Positions 24,954 through 33,854 are shown, counted from the first letter of the stretch. The stretch is 64,000 bases of DNA from Rhizobium esperanzae (GCF_014197615.1 NZ_JACIFY010000016.1:62001-126000); one strand, 5' to 3'. Numbers and translations are program-made. The notes: a model not told the origin generated them from the letters alone.

Positions 24954-25766
24954 GTGTCTCATCGATCGGTCCTATCGATTTCTTTAGCTATTGCCCTTTC
25001 ATCCCCAGCTTTGGCGCTCGCGCAGGAAAGCGGCCAGCCCTTCTGGTCCGGCGACTGGTATCTGAGCGTTGGCGTCGCCGGTTTCTCCGCTCCGAAATTC
25101 GAAGGCTCGTCGCATAATGAATTCAAGTTCAGCCCGCTGATCTCGGTCGGCCGCCAGGGTGCAGGCCCGCGTTTTTCCTCGCGCAACGACAACCCGTCCT
25201 TCGCCCTCATCGACAAGGGCGCCTTCCGCGCCGGCCTCGTCGGCAAATTCGTCCCCTCGCGCGATGCCGGTGACGATAGTGACCTGAAGGGTTTGAGGAA
25301 GGTCAAATGGGGGGCGGAAGCCGGCGGCTTCGTCGAGGTTTACCCCACAGATTTCCTGCGCGCCCGCGCCGAAGTCCGCCAGGGTATCCGTTCCCACGAC
25401 GGCATCGTCGCCGATCTCGCCGTCGATGCCTTCACCGATATCGCGCCGAACCTGCAGCTGTCGGGCGGCCCGCGCGCGACATTTGCCACCGCCGGCTATT
25501 ACGACGCCTATTACGGCGTCAGCGCCAAACATGCCGCGGCAAGCGGCCTTGATCCTTACAAGCCGTCGTCGGGCATCCAGTCCTATGGCGCGGGAACGGC
25601 CATCACCTGGAAGGCGACAGAAAATCTCTCGGCCAGCTCCTTCCTCGAATATAAGCGGCTGGCCGGTCCGGCCGCCGACAGCAGCCTGGTGCGCGACCGC
25701 GGTTCGAAGAACCAGATCGTGATCGGCGTTTCGGCGACCTACAAGTTCAATTTCTCCCTGCAGTGA
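24954..25766 (+). CDS. MipA/OmpV family outer-membrane protein
   Basis: A 270-residue outer-membrane beta-barrel protein. It starts at a GTG (MSHRSVLSIS) with a signal peptide ending ALALA (residue 23). The mature part begins GDWYLSVGVAGFSAPKFEGS, typical of MipA/OmpV, followed by SPLISVGRQG and alternating beta strands, and ends in aromatic-containing SATYKFNFSLQ as expected for barrel insertion. MipA in E. coli is a scaffold for murein enzymes; OmpV-type proteins are also porin-like, so role is unclear. Two tandem palindromic repeats follow directly. Confidence 0.88.
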   Translation: MSHRSVLSISLAIALSSPALALAQESGQPFWSGDWYLSVGVAGFSAPKFEGSSHNEFKFSPLISVGRQGAGPRFSSRNDNPSFALIDKGAFRAGLVGKFVPSRDAGDDSDLKGLRKVKWGAEAGGFVEVYPTDFLRARAEVRQGIRSHDGIVADLAVDAFTDIAPNLQLSGGPRATFATAGYYDAYYGVSAKHAAASGLDPYKPSSGIQSYGAGTAITWKATENLSASSFLEYKRLAGPAADSSLVRDRGSKNQIVIGVSATYKFNFSLQ

Positions 25767-25877
25767 TCAATGCATGTCGCCCGGAAGTGCGTAGCGGTTC
25801 CGGGATAACGACTTGCATCAAACATTCAATGCATGTCGCCCGGAAGCGTGTAGCGGTTCCGGGATAACGACATGCAT
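25767..25877. repeat. Two tandem copies of a 52-bp palindromic repeat
   Basis: Unit 1 (25767-25818) and unit 2 (25826-25877) are almost identical: outer palindrome TGCATGTCG and CGACATGCA around GGAAGTGCGTAGCGGTTCC. The core is the same as in the repeats at 3341 and 10076. The second copy runs through a possible ATG start (25872) of the ubiA frame. Confidence 0.8.
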
Positions 25878-25931
25878 AAGACGGAGAGATCGCTTCTTGA
25901 CCGGATCGCCGGCCGGTCGCTAGATGGCGGC

Positions 25932-26891
25932 ATGCGAGATACCGACCATCTTAACGACCGCGTTTCCGACGCGCCTTCCGACAACTGGGTCTACCGGATC
26001 CTGCCGCCATGGCTCTGGCCCTATGCGCAGCTGGCGCGCTGGGACCGCCCGATCGGCTGGCAATTGCTGATGTGGCCATGCTTCTGGTCGGCCACACTTG
26101 CCGCCAATGCGGCGATCGGCGAGGGGCTCTATTCCGGCAGCCTGCTGGTGTCGCACCTGTTCCTCTATTTCATCGGCGCGGTCGCCATGCGCGGCGCCGG
26201 CTGCACCTATAATGATCTCGTCGACCACGAGATCGACATGGAAGTGGCGCGCACCCGTTCGCGTCCGCTCCCCTCCGGCCGCGTCACGCGCGCCCACGCG
26301 AAAATCTTCATCGGCCTGCAGGCGCTGGTCGGGCTGTTCGTGCTCTTGCAGTTCAACTGGTTCACCGTCTTTCTCGGCGTGCTCTCGCTCGGCATCGTGG
26401 CGCTTTACCCCTACGCCAAACGCTTCACCGACTGGCCGCAATTCTATCTCGGCCTCGCCTTCTCCTGGGGCGCGCTGATGGGCTGGGCCGGCATTTTGGG
26501 CGGGATTTCCTTTGCGTCCGTCCTGCTCTATGCCGCCTCCGTCGCCTGGACGATCGGTTACGACACGATCTACGCCCATCAGGACAAGGAGGATGACGAA
26601 CTGATCGGCGTCCGCTCGACCGCGCGCCTCTTCGGCGACAGGACGAGGCTTTGGCTGATCGGCCTTTATGGGCTGACGCTGGTGCTGATGTTCATGGCTT
26701 TCGCGCTCGCCGGCGCCAATCTCATCGCTTTCCTGGCCTTGCTCGGCGCGGCCGGCATGTTCGCCTGGCAGATCGTCCGGCTCGATATCGAGGACGCCGC
26801 CCAATGCCTGGCGCTGTTCAAATCGAACAATCGCGTCGGCCTGATCATCTTCTTCGGCCTCTTCGTCTCGCTGCTGTTTGCCATTCCCTGA
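25932..26891 (+). CDS. ubiA: 4-hydroxybenzoate polyprenyltransferase
   Basis: An integral-membrane prenyltransferase (319 residues from the chosen ATG) that attaches the polyprenyl chain to 4-hydroxybenzoate in ubiquinone synthesis. The first Asp-rich motif is YNDLVDHEIDMEVARTRSRP, the second YDTIYAHQDKEDDELIGVRS, both diagnostic; eight to nine hydrophobic helices surround them, and DRPIGWQLLMWPCFWS is the usual N-terminal block. The frame opens at an ATG at 25872, but that codon lies in a palindromic repeat without a clear ribosome-binding site, so the ATG at 25932 (MRDTDHL) is preferred. It is the functional partner of the polyprenyl synthase at 1205. Confidence 0.93.
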   Translation: MRDTDHLNDRVSDAPSDNWVYRILPPWLWPYAQLARWDRPIGWQLLMWPCFWSATLAANAAIGEGLYSGSLLVSHLFLYFIGAVAMRGAGCTYNDLVDHEIDMEVARTRSRPLPSGRVTRAHAKIFIGLQALVGLFVLLQFNWFTVFLGVLSLGIVALYPYAKRFTDWPQFYLGLAFSWGALMGWAGILGGISFASVLLYAASVAWTIGYDTIYAHQDKEDDELIGVRSTARLFGDRTRLWLIGLYGLTLVLMFMAFALAGANLIAFLALLGAAGMFAWQIVRLDIEDAAQCLALFKSNNRVGLIIFFGLFVSLLFAIP

Positions 26892-26913
26892 TTGATACGA
26901 TGATGAAACGGCG

Positions 26914-26936
26914 AACCCGGCGCGGGCGCCGGGTTT
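26914..26936. terminator. Rho-independent terminator after ubiA
   Basis: AACCCGGCGC (26914-26923) pairs with GCGCCGGGTT (26926-26935), giving a 10-bp GC-rich stem followed by a short T-run. It lies 22 bp after the ubiA stop and between convergent genes, so it may work in both directions. Confidence 0.6.
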
Positions 26937-26969
26937 CAGATGCTGCGAAACGAAGTGTCGCGATATCGC

Positions 26970-27536
26970 TCAGTGGCGGGCGATGATTTCCTTGCCTTCG
27001 ATCCGCATGGCGACGCCGAGCTGGCCGGTGGTGCGGCGCACGAGGAAACGCGGGCGGCGATTGGCGAAGTAGGAATGGCGGCGGCGCGGCTTGAGATCGC
27101 TGGTACGCAGGCCGCCGATATGATCTTCGAGCGGACGGGCGACGCCGTCGGCCTCGACCATCAGCATCGGAATGCGGAAGGCTTCCGACCAGCTGCGCCA
27201 GTCGGCGGCGATGTCGCTGAGATCATGGGCGACGAGCAGCGGAATGCAGAGTTCGGGATCGGCGTGGTGCAGCTCGAGCGTGACGGTAACCTCGCCGTCG
27301 CCATGGTCGATGGCGCGGGCGGCGACGCCCTTGAAGACGCGCTTCGGCAGCGCAATCGACAGCGGCAGCCCGCTGGAAGGCAGGACCTTGCGCAGCACCG
27401 CGCCGCGTTCGTCGATAGTGATATTCACGTCATCCGAACAATCATGGATGGCGTAGCTGACCTGCTGGGGAAAGCGGGACGGATCGAGGCGTAACGTCGT
27501 GCCGGCCCAGGCCGGCTTCTTTACGGGATTGTTCAT
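26970..27536 (-). CDS. Conserved rhizobial protein of unknown function (DUF6101-like)
   Basis: A 188-residue soluble protein, no signal peptide or membrane helix. It begins MNNPVKKPAWAGTTLRLDPS and shows alternating strands (VNITIDERGAVLRK, EVTVTLELHHADPELCIPL) ending with a basic block KPRRRHSYFANRRPRFLVRR, which could bind nucleic acid or a phosphate surface. It resembles a family I recall as DUF6101, restricted to Rhizobiales; this is from memory. The striking feature is its 5' leader, which folds into a glycine-riboswitch-like structure overlapping the Shine-Dalgarno sequence. Convergent with ubiA, divergent from the DUF1217 repeat gene. Confidence 0.7.
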   Translation of the reverse strand: MNNPVKKPAWAGTTLRLDPSRFPQQVSYAIHDCSDDVNITIDERGAVLRKVLPSSGLPLSIALPKRVFKGVAARAIDHGDGEVTVTLELHHADPELCIPLLVAHDLSDIAADWRSWSEAFRIPMLMVEADGVARPLEDHIGGLRTSDLKPRRRHSYFANRRPRFLVRRTTGQLGVAMRIEGKEIIARH

Positions 27537-27545
27537 GTCATTCTA

Positions 27546-27619
27546 CCCTTGTCTTACCTGAGAGCCGATTTCCGGTCTTCTCCTTGGGACTTTTCGTCCT
27601 CTATGGCCGACAATAGGGG
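27546..27619 (-). ncRNA. Structured leader RNA resembling a single glycine-riboswitch aptamer
   Basis: On the minus strand, just before the gene at 26970-27536, the leader has P1 TTGTC/GACAA (extended by CCC/GGG), AGAG pairing with CTCT, a hairpin GGAC-GAAAA-GTCC, the segment CCAAGGAGAAGACC, a hairpin CCG-GAAAT-CGG, then CTCTCAGGTAA. The order and bases parallel the glycine riboswitch core (CCGAAGGAGCAA and CTCTCAGGCAAA). The 3' strand of P1 contains AAGGG, the likely ribosome-binding site, so folding could block translation. It differs from the consensus at several conserved positions, so it may be a degenerate aptamer or another motif. Confidence 0.4.
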
Positions 27620-27836
27620 CCTGCCCTTCCGTACAGCTTAAAAATTGCGGTTAAGAAAACTTTGCCTCCTCTGATGGTTATCAAAACCGAATCCGGCAGG
27701 GTTTCCGGAAGGTGAACGGTGTGCTGTGCGGAAATGATGCATCCTGAAGTAAGCCTCAGGTAAGCTTTCCATGGCAAAATGGGCTCACCAGCAGTTCGTC
27801 GTTCTTTTAGAGATTTTGCCGAAAAGGGCGCTATTC
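27620..27836. other. Divergent promoter region before the DUF1217 repeat gene
   Basis: No gene is visible here. It must hold the promoters for both the minus-strand gene at 27536 and the plus-strand repeat gene. A small direct repeat, CCTGAAGTAAGC followed by CTCAGGTAAGC, lies at about 27744-27766. The ribosome-binding site AAAAGGGCG lies just before the ATG at 27837. Confidence 0.35.
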
Positions 27837-30800
27837 ATGATCACGGCTTCCCTCGCTTACACGATCCTGTCGAAGGATATGACGTCCAGCCTCAACAAGG
27901 TTGCGTCTCAGGCGACGGTCAAGAAGGATGCCCAGTACTACGCCGACCATATCAACAAGGTCAAAGACGTCGACGGCTTCCTCGGCGACTACAAGCTCTA
28001 CAGCTATGCGATGAAGGCCTATGGCCTCGAGGACATGACCTACGCCAAGGCCTTCATGAAGAAGGTGCTGGAAAGCGATCTGACCGACCCGAACAGCTAC
28101 GCCAACAAGCTTTCCGACACGCGCTACCGCGAATTCGCCGCCGCCTTCAATTTCAATGCGCCTGCCAAGGATGTGCAGACGGACGCGCAGGAGGACGACA
28201 TGATCGGCCTCTACAAGCAGTCCTTCGCCGATGCCGACAAGGCGGCGAGCGCCGAGAGCACCTATTACAGCAATAATATCGACAGCGTGCAGACGGTCGA
28301 CGACCTGGTCAACAACACCCGGCTGCGCACCTATGTGCTGAAGACGTTCAACATCGATCCCACCTATGCGTCGAAGGACTTTCTGCGCCAGGTGCTGACG
28401 AGCGATCTCAACGACCCCTCAAGCGTCGTCAACACGCAAGGCGGCGACAAATACAAGGCGCTTGCCGCCCAGTTCAGCTTCAATGCCGACGGCACCGTCA
28501 CCGGCACCGCGCAGACCGCCGCGCAGAAGGCCTCGGTCATCGAGACCTACACGCTGAATTCCCAGTCGGTCATCATCGACAATTCGGTCGGTTCGGATGT
28601 CTACTATGTCGGCGCGACGGCGGCCGAATACAACAAGGCCTATTACACGGCGAAGATCGGCACGATCACCAATGTCGACGATCTGGTCGCCGACAAACGC
28701 CTGACCTCCTACATCACGACGGCCTACAGCATGGGCGCCGACTTCACCGCCGCAGCGCTGCGCACGGTGCTGACCGATCCGGGTTATGCCCAGCTGATGG
28801 GTTTCACCAATGTCTACAATGCTTTCAACTTCAAGGCTGACGGGACGACTTCCAGCACGGCGCGCGTCCAGTCGGTCGACCAGGCGAACAAACTGCAGTC
28901 GGCTGCATCGAGCACGACCAACTATTATTCGGTGACCTCGCAGTCGAGTGCGATCACCAATGTCGACGATCTGCTCGCCGATAGCGTCATGGCGCGCTAC
29001 ATCAAGGATGCTTATGGCCTCGGCACGAGTTTCAGCAATGCCGACCTGAAGAACATCCTGACCGATTCGACCTATGCCGCGGCCCAGGGCCACGCCGATC
29101 TCAATGCCGACTTCAACTTCAATGCGGACGGCTCGATCAACGGGTCGGCGATCCAGACCGCGGCGCAGCGCAAGTCGACCACCGACAAATCGGCGGCGAA
29201 CGCAGCGCATTTCAACAGCATGATCGGCAGTGTCACCAATGTCGACGACATCATGTCCGATCCTGTGGCGGTAAGCTATCTCAGAACCAGCATGCAGGTT
29301 GCAGACAGCGTCTCCGATGCGACGCTGAGGACCTTCCTCGTCGATCGCACCGCGGCCAGCGCCCAGGGTTACAGCGACGTCCACGATCTCTTCAATTTCA
29401 AGGCGGATGGATCGGTCGCGACCCTTTACGCCTCGCAGACGGCTGCGCAAAGCGCCAGCACCGCAAGCAAGGCCGACGATGCCGCCGTCTATTACCAGGC
29501 GACGATCGCCGGCATCTCGAATGTCGATCAGTTGCTGACGGACAGCAGGCTGAACAATTTCGTGCGCAACGCCTTCGGTATCCCGTCCACCGTCACCGAC
29601 GTCAATCTGCGCGCGATCCTCACCGACCAGAGCGGCACCGGCACCTATGCCGACGTTGCCGCCGCCTTCAACTTCAAGGCGGACGGCACGCTCAAGGACG
29701 GCATGGCCGCGCAGACGGCCACCCAGATCCGCGACACGAAGTTTGCCGCCGGCGCCCGCATGGACGACTATTCGGCGCGGATGTCGACGATCGCCAATGT
29801 CGACGATCTTCTCGCCGATGACGCCATCACCAATTTCCTGAAGAGCACCTATAATCTGCCGACCGGCATTTCGAACGCCGATCTGAAGAGCATTCTGACC
29901 GATGCGACGGCGGCGGCCGCCGCCGGCCACGCCGATCTCAACGCCGATTTCAATTTTGCCGCCGATGGATCGCTGCCGGTGGTAAGCTCGGTCCAGACGG
30001 CCGATCAGGCGCAGACCACAAACGACAATTATATGGCGCGTTACGACGACGAGCGCGACGAGGCGATCGACGAGGTCGCGTCCAATTATTCGAAGATGAT
30101 GGCCGACAGCAGCAGCCTGTTGAACTTTTCCGACATCAAGACCGTCAACGACTTCATGCGCACCAATAAGGCGGCCGATTTCAGCAAGAGCAACGACAAC
30201 CTGCCGGATCCCTATCATGTGGCGCTGCAGGCTTTCGGCCTGACGGACCAGGAAGTATCGCGCTCGATGATGCGCAAGATCCTGACGAGCGATGCCTACG
30301 ACCCGAAGGGTTATATCGCCTCGCTGAAGGACGAGCGCATCACCAATCTCGCCCGCGCCTTCAACTTCGGCCCCGACGGCAAGGCGGCCGCCCCTTTCCA
30401 GGCGCTGCCCGACGCGACCCTGGCCAAATACGCCACCGACTACAAGGCGCATGTCACCATGCTGCTGAAGGCCGGCCCGGTGAAGGACAAGGCATCCAAG
30501 GACGCGACGACCGAGGTCGACTATTTCGCCAAGGGCATGGCGAAGGTGAAGTCGCTCGACGATTTCCTCGACGACAGCCGCCTGACCGATCTCGTTCTGA
30601 AGGCGAATAATCTCGACCCGAAGGATTACGACAAGGCGACGCTGAAGAAGATCTTCACCTCCGATCCCGACGACAAGAAGAGCTACCTCAACACCAAGGC
30701 CGATGCACGCTTCAAGGATATCGTCGCCGCCTTCAACTTCGACAAGGACGGCAATCTGACCCGCGCCAAGATGGGCACGATACAGAACAAGGCGGCGGAA

Positions 30801-31172
30801 GACCGTACCCAGCAGCTCTATGTCCAGCAGACGATGGAAACGCAGCAGGGTGAAAGCAATGACGGCGTCCGCCTGGCGCTCTATTTCAGCCGCAAGGCCC
30901 CAAGCATCACTTCGATTTATTCGATCCTCGGCGACAAGGCGCTCTACCAGGTGATCACCACGGCCTACAGCCTGCCGTCGCAGATATCGGGCATGGACGT
31001 CGCCAAGCAGGCCGACCTGATCAACCGCTTCGTCAAGCTCGAGGATCTCCAGGATCCGAAGAAGGTCGACAAGCTGCTGCGCCGATTCACCGCCATGTAC
31101 GATGTCCAGAACAGCACCCAGCAATCGCCGGCGCTGCAGCTCCTGACCGGCGGCGGCACGCAGCAGGCTTAA
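27837..31172 (+). CDS. Giant tandem-repeat DUF1217 protein (ten repeats)
   Basis: A 1111-residue protein made almost wholly of about ten DUF1217-type units of 70-110 residues. Each unit has [Y/F]Y-x(8)-NVDDLL-x-D near its start, a helix such as YIKDAYGL, then LK-x-ILTD, and closes with F-[NS]-F-x(2)-DG (for example ADFNFNADGS, NAFNFKADGT, AAFNFDKDGN). Units 1-2 and 8-9 are of the longer type with DPNSY/DPKGY; the last is degenerate and ends KQADLINRFVKLEDLQDPKK, as in flagellar-locus DUF1217 proteins. There is no Cys or Trp and no signal peptide. The ATG at 27837 (MITASLAY) with AAAAGGGCG is preferred over an upstream start at 27771. DUF1217 proteins occur beside flagellar genes in rhizobia; an axial, secreted or adhesive role is inference. 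Confidence 0.85.
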   Translation: MITASLAYTILSKDMTSSLNKVASQATVKKDAQYYADHINKVKDVDGFLGDYKLYSYAMKAYGLEDMTYAKAFMKKVLESDLTDPNSYANKLSDTRYREFAAAFNFNAPAKDVQTDAQEDDMIGLYKQSFADADKAASAESTYYSNNIDSVQTVDDLVNNTRLRTYVLKTFNIDPTYASKDFLRQVLTSDLNDPSSVVNTQGGDKYKALAAQFSFNADGTVTGTAQTAAQKASVIETYTLNSQSVIIDNSVGSDVYYVGATAAEYNKAYYTAKIGTITNVDDLVADKRLTSYITTAYSMGADFTAAALRTVLTDPGYAQLMGFTNVYNAFNFKADGTTSSTARVQSVDQANKLQSAASSTTNYYSVTSQSSAITNVDDLLADSVMARYIKDAYGLGTSFSNADLKNILTDSTYAAAQGHADLNADFNFNADGSINGSAIQTAAQRKSTTDKSAANAAHFNSMIGSVTNVDDIMSDPVAVSYLRTSMQVADSVSDATLRTFLVDRTAASAQGYSDVHDLFNFKADGSVATLYASQTAAQSASTASKADDAAVYYQATIAGISNVDQLLTDSRLNNFVRNAFGIPSTVTDVNLRAILTDQSGTGTYADVAAAFNFKADGTLKDGMAAQTATQIRDTKFAAGARMDDYSARMSTIANVDDLLADDAITNFLKSTYNLPTGISNADLKSILTDATAAAAAGHADLNADFNFAADGSLPVVSSVQTADQAQTTNDNYMARYDDERDEAIDEVASNYSKMMADSSSLLNFSDIKTVNDFMRTNKAADFSKSNDNLPDPYHVALQAFGLTDQEVSRSMMRKILTSDAYDPKGYIASLKDERITNLARAFNFGPDGKAAAPFQALPDATLAKYATDYKAHVTMLLKAGPVKDKASKDATTEVDYFAKGMAKVKSLDDFLDDSRLTDLVLKANNLDPKDYDKATLKKIFTSDPDDKKSYLNTKADARFKDIVAAFNFDKDGNLTRAKMGTIQNKAAEDRTQQLYVQQTMETQQGESNDGVRLALYFSRKAPSITSIYSILGDKALYQVITTAYSLPSQISGMDVAKQADLINRFVKLEDLQDPKKVDKLLRRFTAMYDVQNSTQQSPALQLLTGGGTQQA

Positions 31173-31200
31173 GGTAATTCCGGCATACTTTGCGAACAAG

Positions 31201-31353
31201 ACCCCTCCCCACAAGGGGGAGGGGCTTGAGCGCGGCGCTGTCCTACACAAACCGTATCGTCGGAGACAGCGGAACGGCAACAGCGTGCGAGACATTGACT
31301 TTTGGCCGCCGATGCGGGCCGCAGGTTAGCCCCTCCCCCTTGTGGGGAGGGGT
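31201..31353. repeat. Perfect 25-bp inverted repeat, 153 bp span
   Basis: Left arm 31201-31225 and right arm 31329-31353 are exact reverse complements (ACCCCTCCCCACAAGGGGGA at the left start). Each arm can also fold on itself. It fills the space between the DUF1217 gene and the convergent dehydrogenase gene and could end transcription from both sides. Confidence 0.75.
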
Positions 31354-31409
31354 TGGGGAGGGGCCTTCCCTGAGGCTGATATCGCCGAACGGGCCGACGT
31401 TCGCCAACC

Positions 31410-32846
31410 TCACCCTTCGAGGCTGACAACCTTCCCCGGGTTCATGATATCAGCCGGGTCGAAGGCGCGCTTGATGCGGCGCATCAGGTCGATTTCGATC
31501 GCCGGGCGGATTGCCGCCAGTTCGTCGCGCTTCAGCTGGCCGATGCCGTGTTCGGCCGAGATCGAGCCGCCATGCGCCAGCACCAGCCCGTGGACGATAT
31601 GGTTCATTTCGCGCCAGCGGGCGATGAAGGCGGGTTTGTCGGCGTCGACCGGCTGGGAGATATTATAATGGATATTGCCGTCGCCCATATGACCGAAGGC
31701 GCAGATGCGGGCGCCCGGCATCGCCGCCATGACGGCTTCTTCGGCCTCGGCCATGAAATGCGGGATCCGCGACACCGGCACGGAAACGTCGTGCTTGATC
31801 GACCCGCCTTCGGGCTTCTGCGCATCCGACATGCTCTCGCGCATGTGCCAGATCGCCTTCTGCTGGGCGACCGAGGCGGCGATTGCGGCATCCAGCACCA
31901 GCCCGGTCTCGAAACCCTGTTCGAGCACGCCGTTCATCATCCGCTCCGCCGTCTCGGCCGAGTCGGACGTCGAAATGTCGATCAGTACGTACCAGGGATA
32001 GGCCGTGTCCAGGGGATCGCGCACGCCGTCGATGTGGAGGGTGGTGATCTCGACGCCGAAACGCGGCATCAGCTCGAAACCGGTAAGCGAGGCGCCGCAG
32101 AGACTGGCGGCAAGGTTGAAGAGGCCGAGCGCATCCGCGACCGAATTCAGGCCGGCGAATGCCACCTGATGGCCGAGCGGCTGGGGAAACAGCTTCAGCA
32201 CCGCACCGGTGATGATGCCGAGCGTGCCTTCCGCACCGATGAAGAGATCGCGCAGGTCGTAGCCGGTATTGTCCTTCTTCAGGCGGCGCAGCCCGTCCCA
32301 GATCTCGCCGGTCGGCAGCACCACTTCGAGGCCGAGGCAGAGCTGGCGCATATTGCCATAGGCCAATACGGCCGTGCCGCCGGCATTGGTGGAAAGATTG
32401 CCGCCGATGCGGCAGGAGCCCTCCGAGCCGAGCGACAGCGGAAACAGCCGCCCATGCGCCTCGGCCGCCTTCTGCACCTCGGCCAGGATGGCACCGCCAT
32501 CGGCGACCAGGACGTTGGCCACCGGATCGACATCGCGGATCCTGTTCATGCGCTCGAGCGACAGGATGATATCGGCCTTGCCGGCGCGCGGCGTCTGGCC
32601 GCCGACGAGGCCGGTATTGCCGGTTTGCGGCACGATCGCCGTTCCGGTCTCCGTCGCAAGCTTCATGATCTCGGAGATTTCCTCGACCGAGCCGGGTTTC
32701 AGCAGCAGAGGGGAGGAGCCGTGATAGAGGCCGCGGTTTTCGATCAGATGCGGCGCAAGGTCGGCCTCGTTGCGAAGCGCGTATTTGTCGCCGACGATGG
32801 CGGCGAAGCGGGCGAGAAGATCGGGGGAAATGCCGGGGCTGCTCAT
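31410..32846 (-). CDS. FAD-linked 2-hydroxyacid dehydrogenase (D-2-hydroxyglutarate/D-lactate/GlcD family)
   Basis: A 478-residue flavoprotein oxidising a D-2-hydroxyacid. The FAD_binding_4 domain spans about residues 35-175 (IVPQTGNTGLVGGQTPRAG, SLGSEGSCRIGGNLSTNAGG, YDLRDLFIGAEGTLGIITGA) and the FAD-oxidase C domain about 215-455 (CAFGHMGDGNIHYNIS with metal-binding His residues, and SAEHGIGQLKRDEL). Both halves are complete. The pattern fits D-2-hydroxyglutarate dehydrogenase best, but D-lactate or glycolate cannot be excluded. The ATG at 32844-32846 (MSSPGIS) is chosen; an upstream in-frame start adds seven residues. tsaC lies directly upstream (33 bp gap). Confidence 0.88.
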   Translation of the reverse strand: MSSPGISPDLLARFAAIVGDKYALRNEADLAPHLIENRGLYHGSSPLLLKPGSVEEISEIMKLATETGTAIVPQTGNTGLVGGQTPRAGKADIILSLERMNRIRDVDPVANVLVADGGAILAEVQKAAEAHGRLFPLSLGSEGSCRIGGNLSTNAGGTAVLAYGNMRQLCLGLEVVLPTGEIWDGLRRLKKDNTGYDLRDLFIGAEGTLGIITGAVLKLFPQPLGHQVAFAGLNSVADALGLFNLAASLCGASLTGFELMPRFGVEITTLHIDGVRDPLDTAYPWYVLIDISTSDSAETAERMMNGVLEQGFETGLVLDAAIAASVAQQKAIWHMRESMSDAQKPEGGSIKHDVSVPVSRIPHFMAEAEEAVMAAMPGARICAFGHMGDGNIHYNISQPVDADKPAFIARWREMNHIVHGLVLAHGGSISAEHGIGQLKRDELAAIRPAIEIDLMRRIKRAFDPADIMNPGKVVSLEG

Positions 32847-32879
32847 CAGATCGATCCTCTCTCGCATCCTATAGGTCTG

Positions 32880-33854
32880 TCAGTCGCGGGGTGCGGCTGC
32901 CCGCTGCAGGCGATCGTTGATCGCTTCTCCGAGCCCCTCTTCGGGAATGGGCGAAAAGGCGATGCTCGATGCCCCGCTGGCATCGGCCCGCTTCATATAG
33001 TCGAAAAGATTGGCCGCCGCCTCGGCAAGGTCGCCGCGCGGGCTGAGATCGAGAACGATCCGCGCAGCCTCCGCGCCGGAGACCGCGGCACTGCCGAAGC
33101 CGATCAGCGCTTCGCCGGGTTCGACGGCGCGCGCATTGAGACGCACGGCGGCGCCCGGCGCATAATGGGAGACGAGCATACCCGGCGCTTCGATGGCCGC
33201 TGATGCCGTCTTCGCCCTGAGCAGCGGCCTGCCTGCGACGCGCTCGATCTCGCGTGCCGCCAGGCCGCCCGGCCGCAGCAGTCTCAGCCGGTCGCCCTCC
33301 ACCTTGACGATCGTCGATTCGACGCCGACGGCGCTGGGGCCTGCATCGAGGATCAACGGGAGCTTCGCTCCGAGATCGGCCTCGACATGGGCCGCACTCG
33401 TGGCGCTGATCGCGCCCGACGTATTGGCGCTGGGGGCTGCGAGCGGCCGCCCGAAGGCGCCGATCAGGGCGCCCGCAAAACCCTTCGGCACACGGATGCC
33501 GACGCTGTCGAGCCCGGCGGTCGCCAGCGAATGGATCGGGCTTTCGGGCTTCAGCGGCAGCACCAGCGTCAGCGGGCCGGGCCAGAAGGCTGCGGCGAGC
33601 GCCCGCGACACGGGGTCGAATTCGGCATGTTCCTCGGCCATCGCAAGATCGGCCATATGGCAGATCAGCGGGTTGAAGCGCGGCCGGCCCTTGGTCTCGT
33701 AGATGCGGGTGATCGCCGCCGGATTGGTGGCGTCGGCGGCAAGGCCGTAGACGGTTTCGGTCGGAATGGCGATGGCAAAGCCGTCGGCGAGCGCGGCCGA
33801 GGCGGCCTCGAGCGCCGCCTGCCGGTCTGCCTCTATGTCGATGATGCGTGCCAT
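32880..33854 (-). CDS. tsaC: Threonylcarbamoyl-AMP synthase (Sua5/TsaC type)
   Basis: A 324-residue enzyme making threonylcarbamoyl-AMP for the t6A37 modification of ANN-decoding tRNAs. The YrdC domain is at about residues 10-190 with AIAIPTETVYGLAADATN, KGRPRFNPLICHM and PLAAPSANTSGAIS; a linker and C-terminal Sua5 domain follow (GMLVSHYAPGAAVRLNA onward). The two-domain form is the longer Sua5 kind. Start MARIIDIEAD at 33854 is preferred to a frame opening at 33884. It precedes the dehydrogenase gene by 33 bp, so the two may form an operon. Confidence 0.92.
   Translation of the reverse strand: MARIIDIEADRQAALEAASAALADGFAIAIPTETVYGLAADATNPAAITRIYETKGRPRFNPLICHMADLAMAEEHAEFDPVSRALAAAFWPGPLTLVLPLKPESPIHSLATAGLDSVGIRVPKGFAGALIGAFGRPLAAPSANTSGAISATSAAHVEADLGAKLPLILDAGPSAVGVESTIVKVEGDRLRLLRPGGLAAREIERVAGRPLLRAKTASAAIEAPGMLVSHYAPGAAVRLNARAVEPGEALIGFGSAAVSGAEAARIVLDLSPRGDLAEAAANLFDYMKRADASGASSIAFSPIPEEGLGEAINDRLQRAAAPRD

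Noticed and set aside
28419..31295. A 958-codon open frame on the minus strand opposite the DUF1217 gene
   Set aside because: It is an antisense shadow of the high-GC repeat gene: composition is Arg/Gly/Val/Ile-rich without family motifs and it has no ribosome-binding context.
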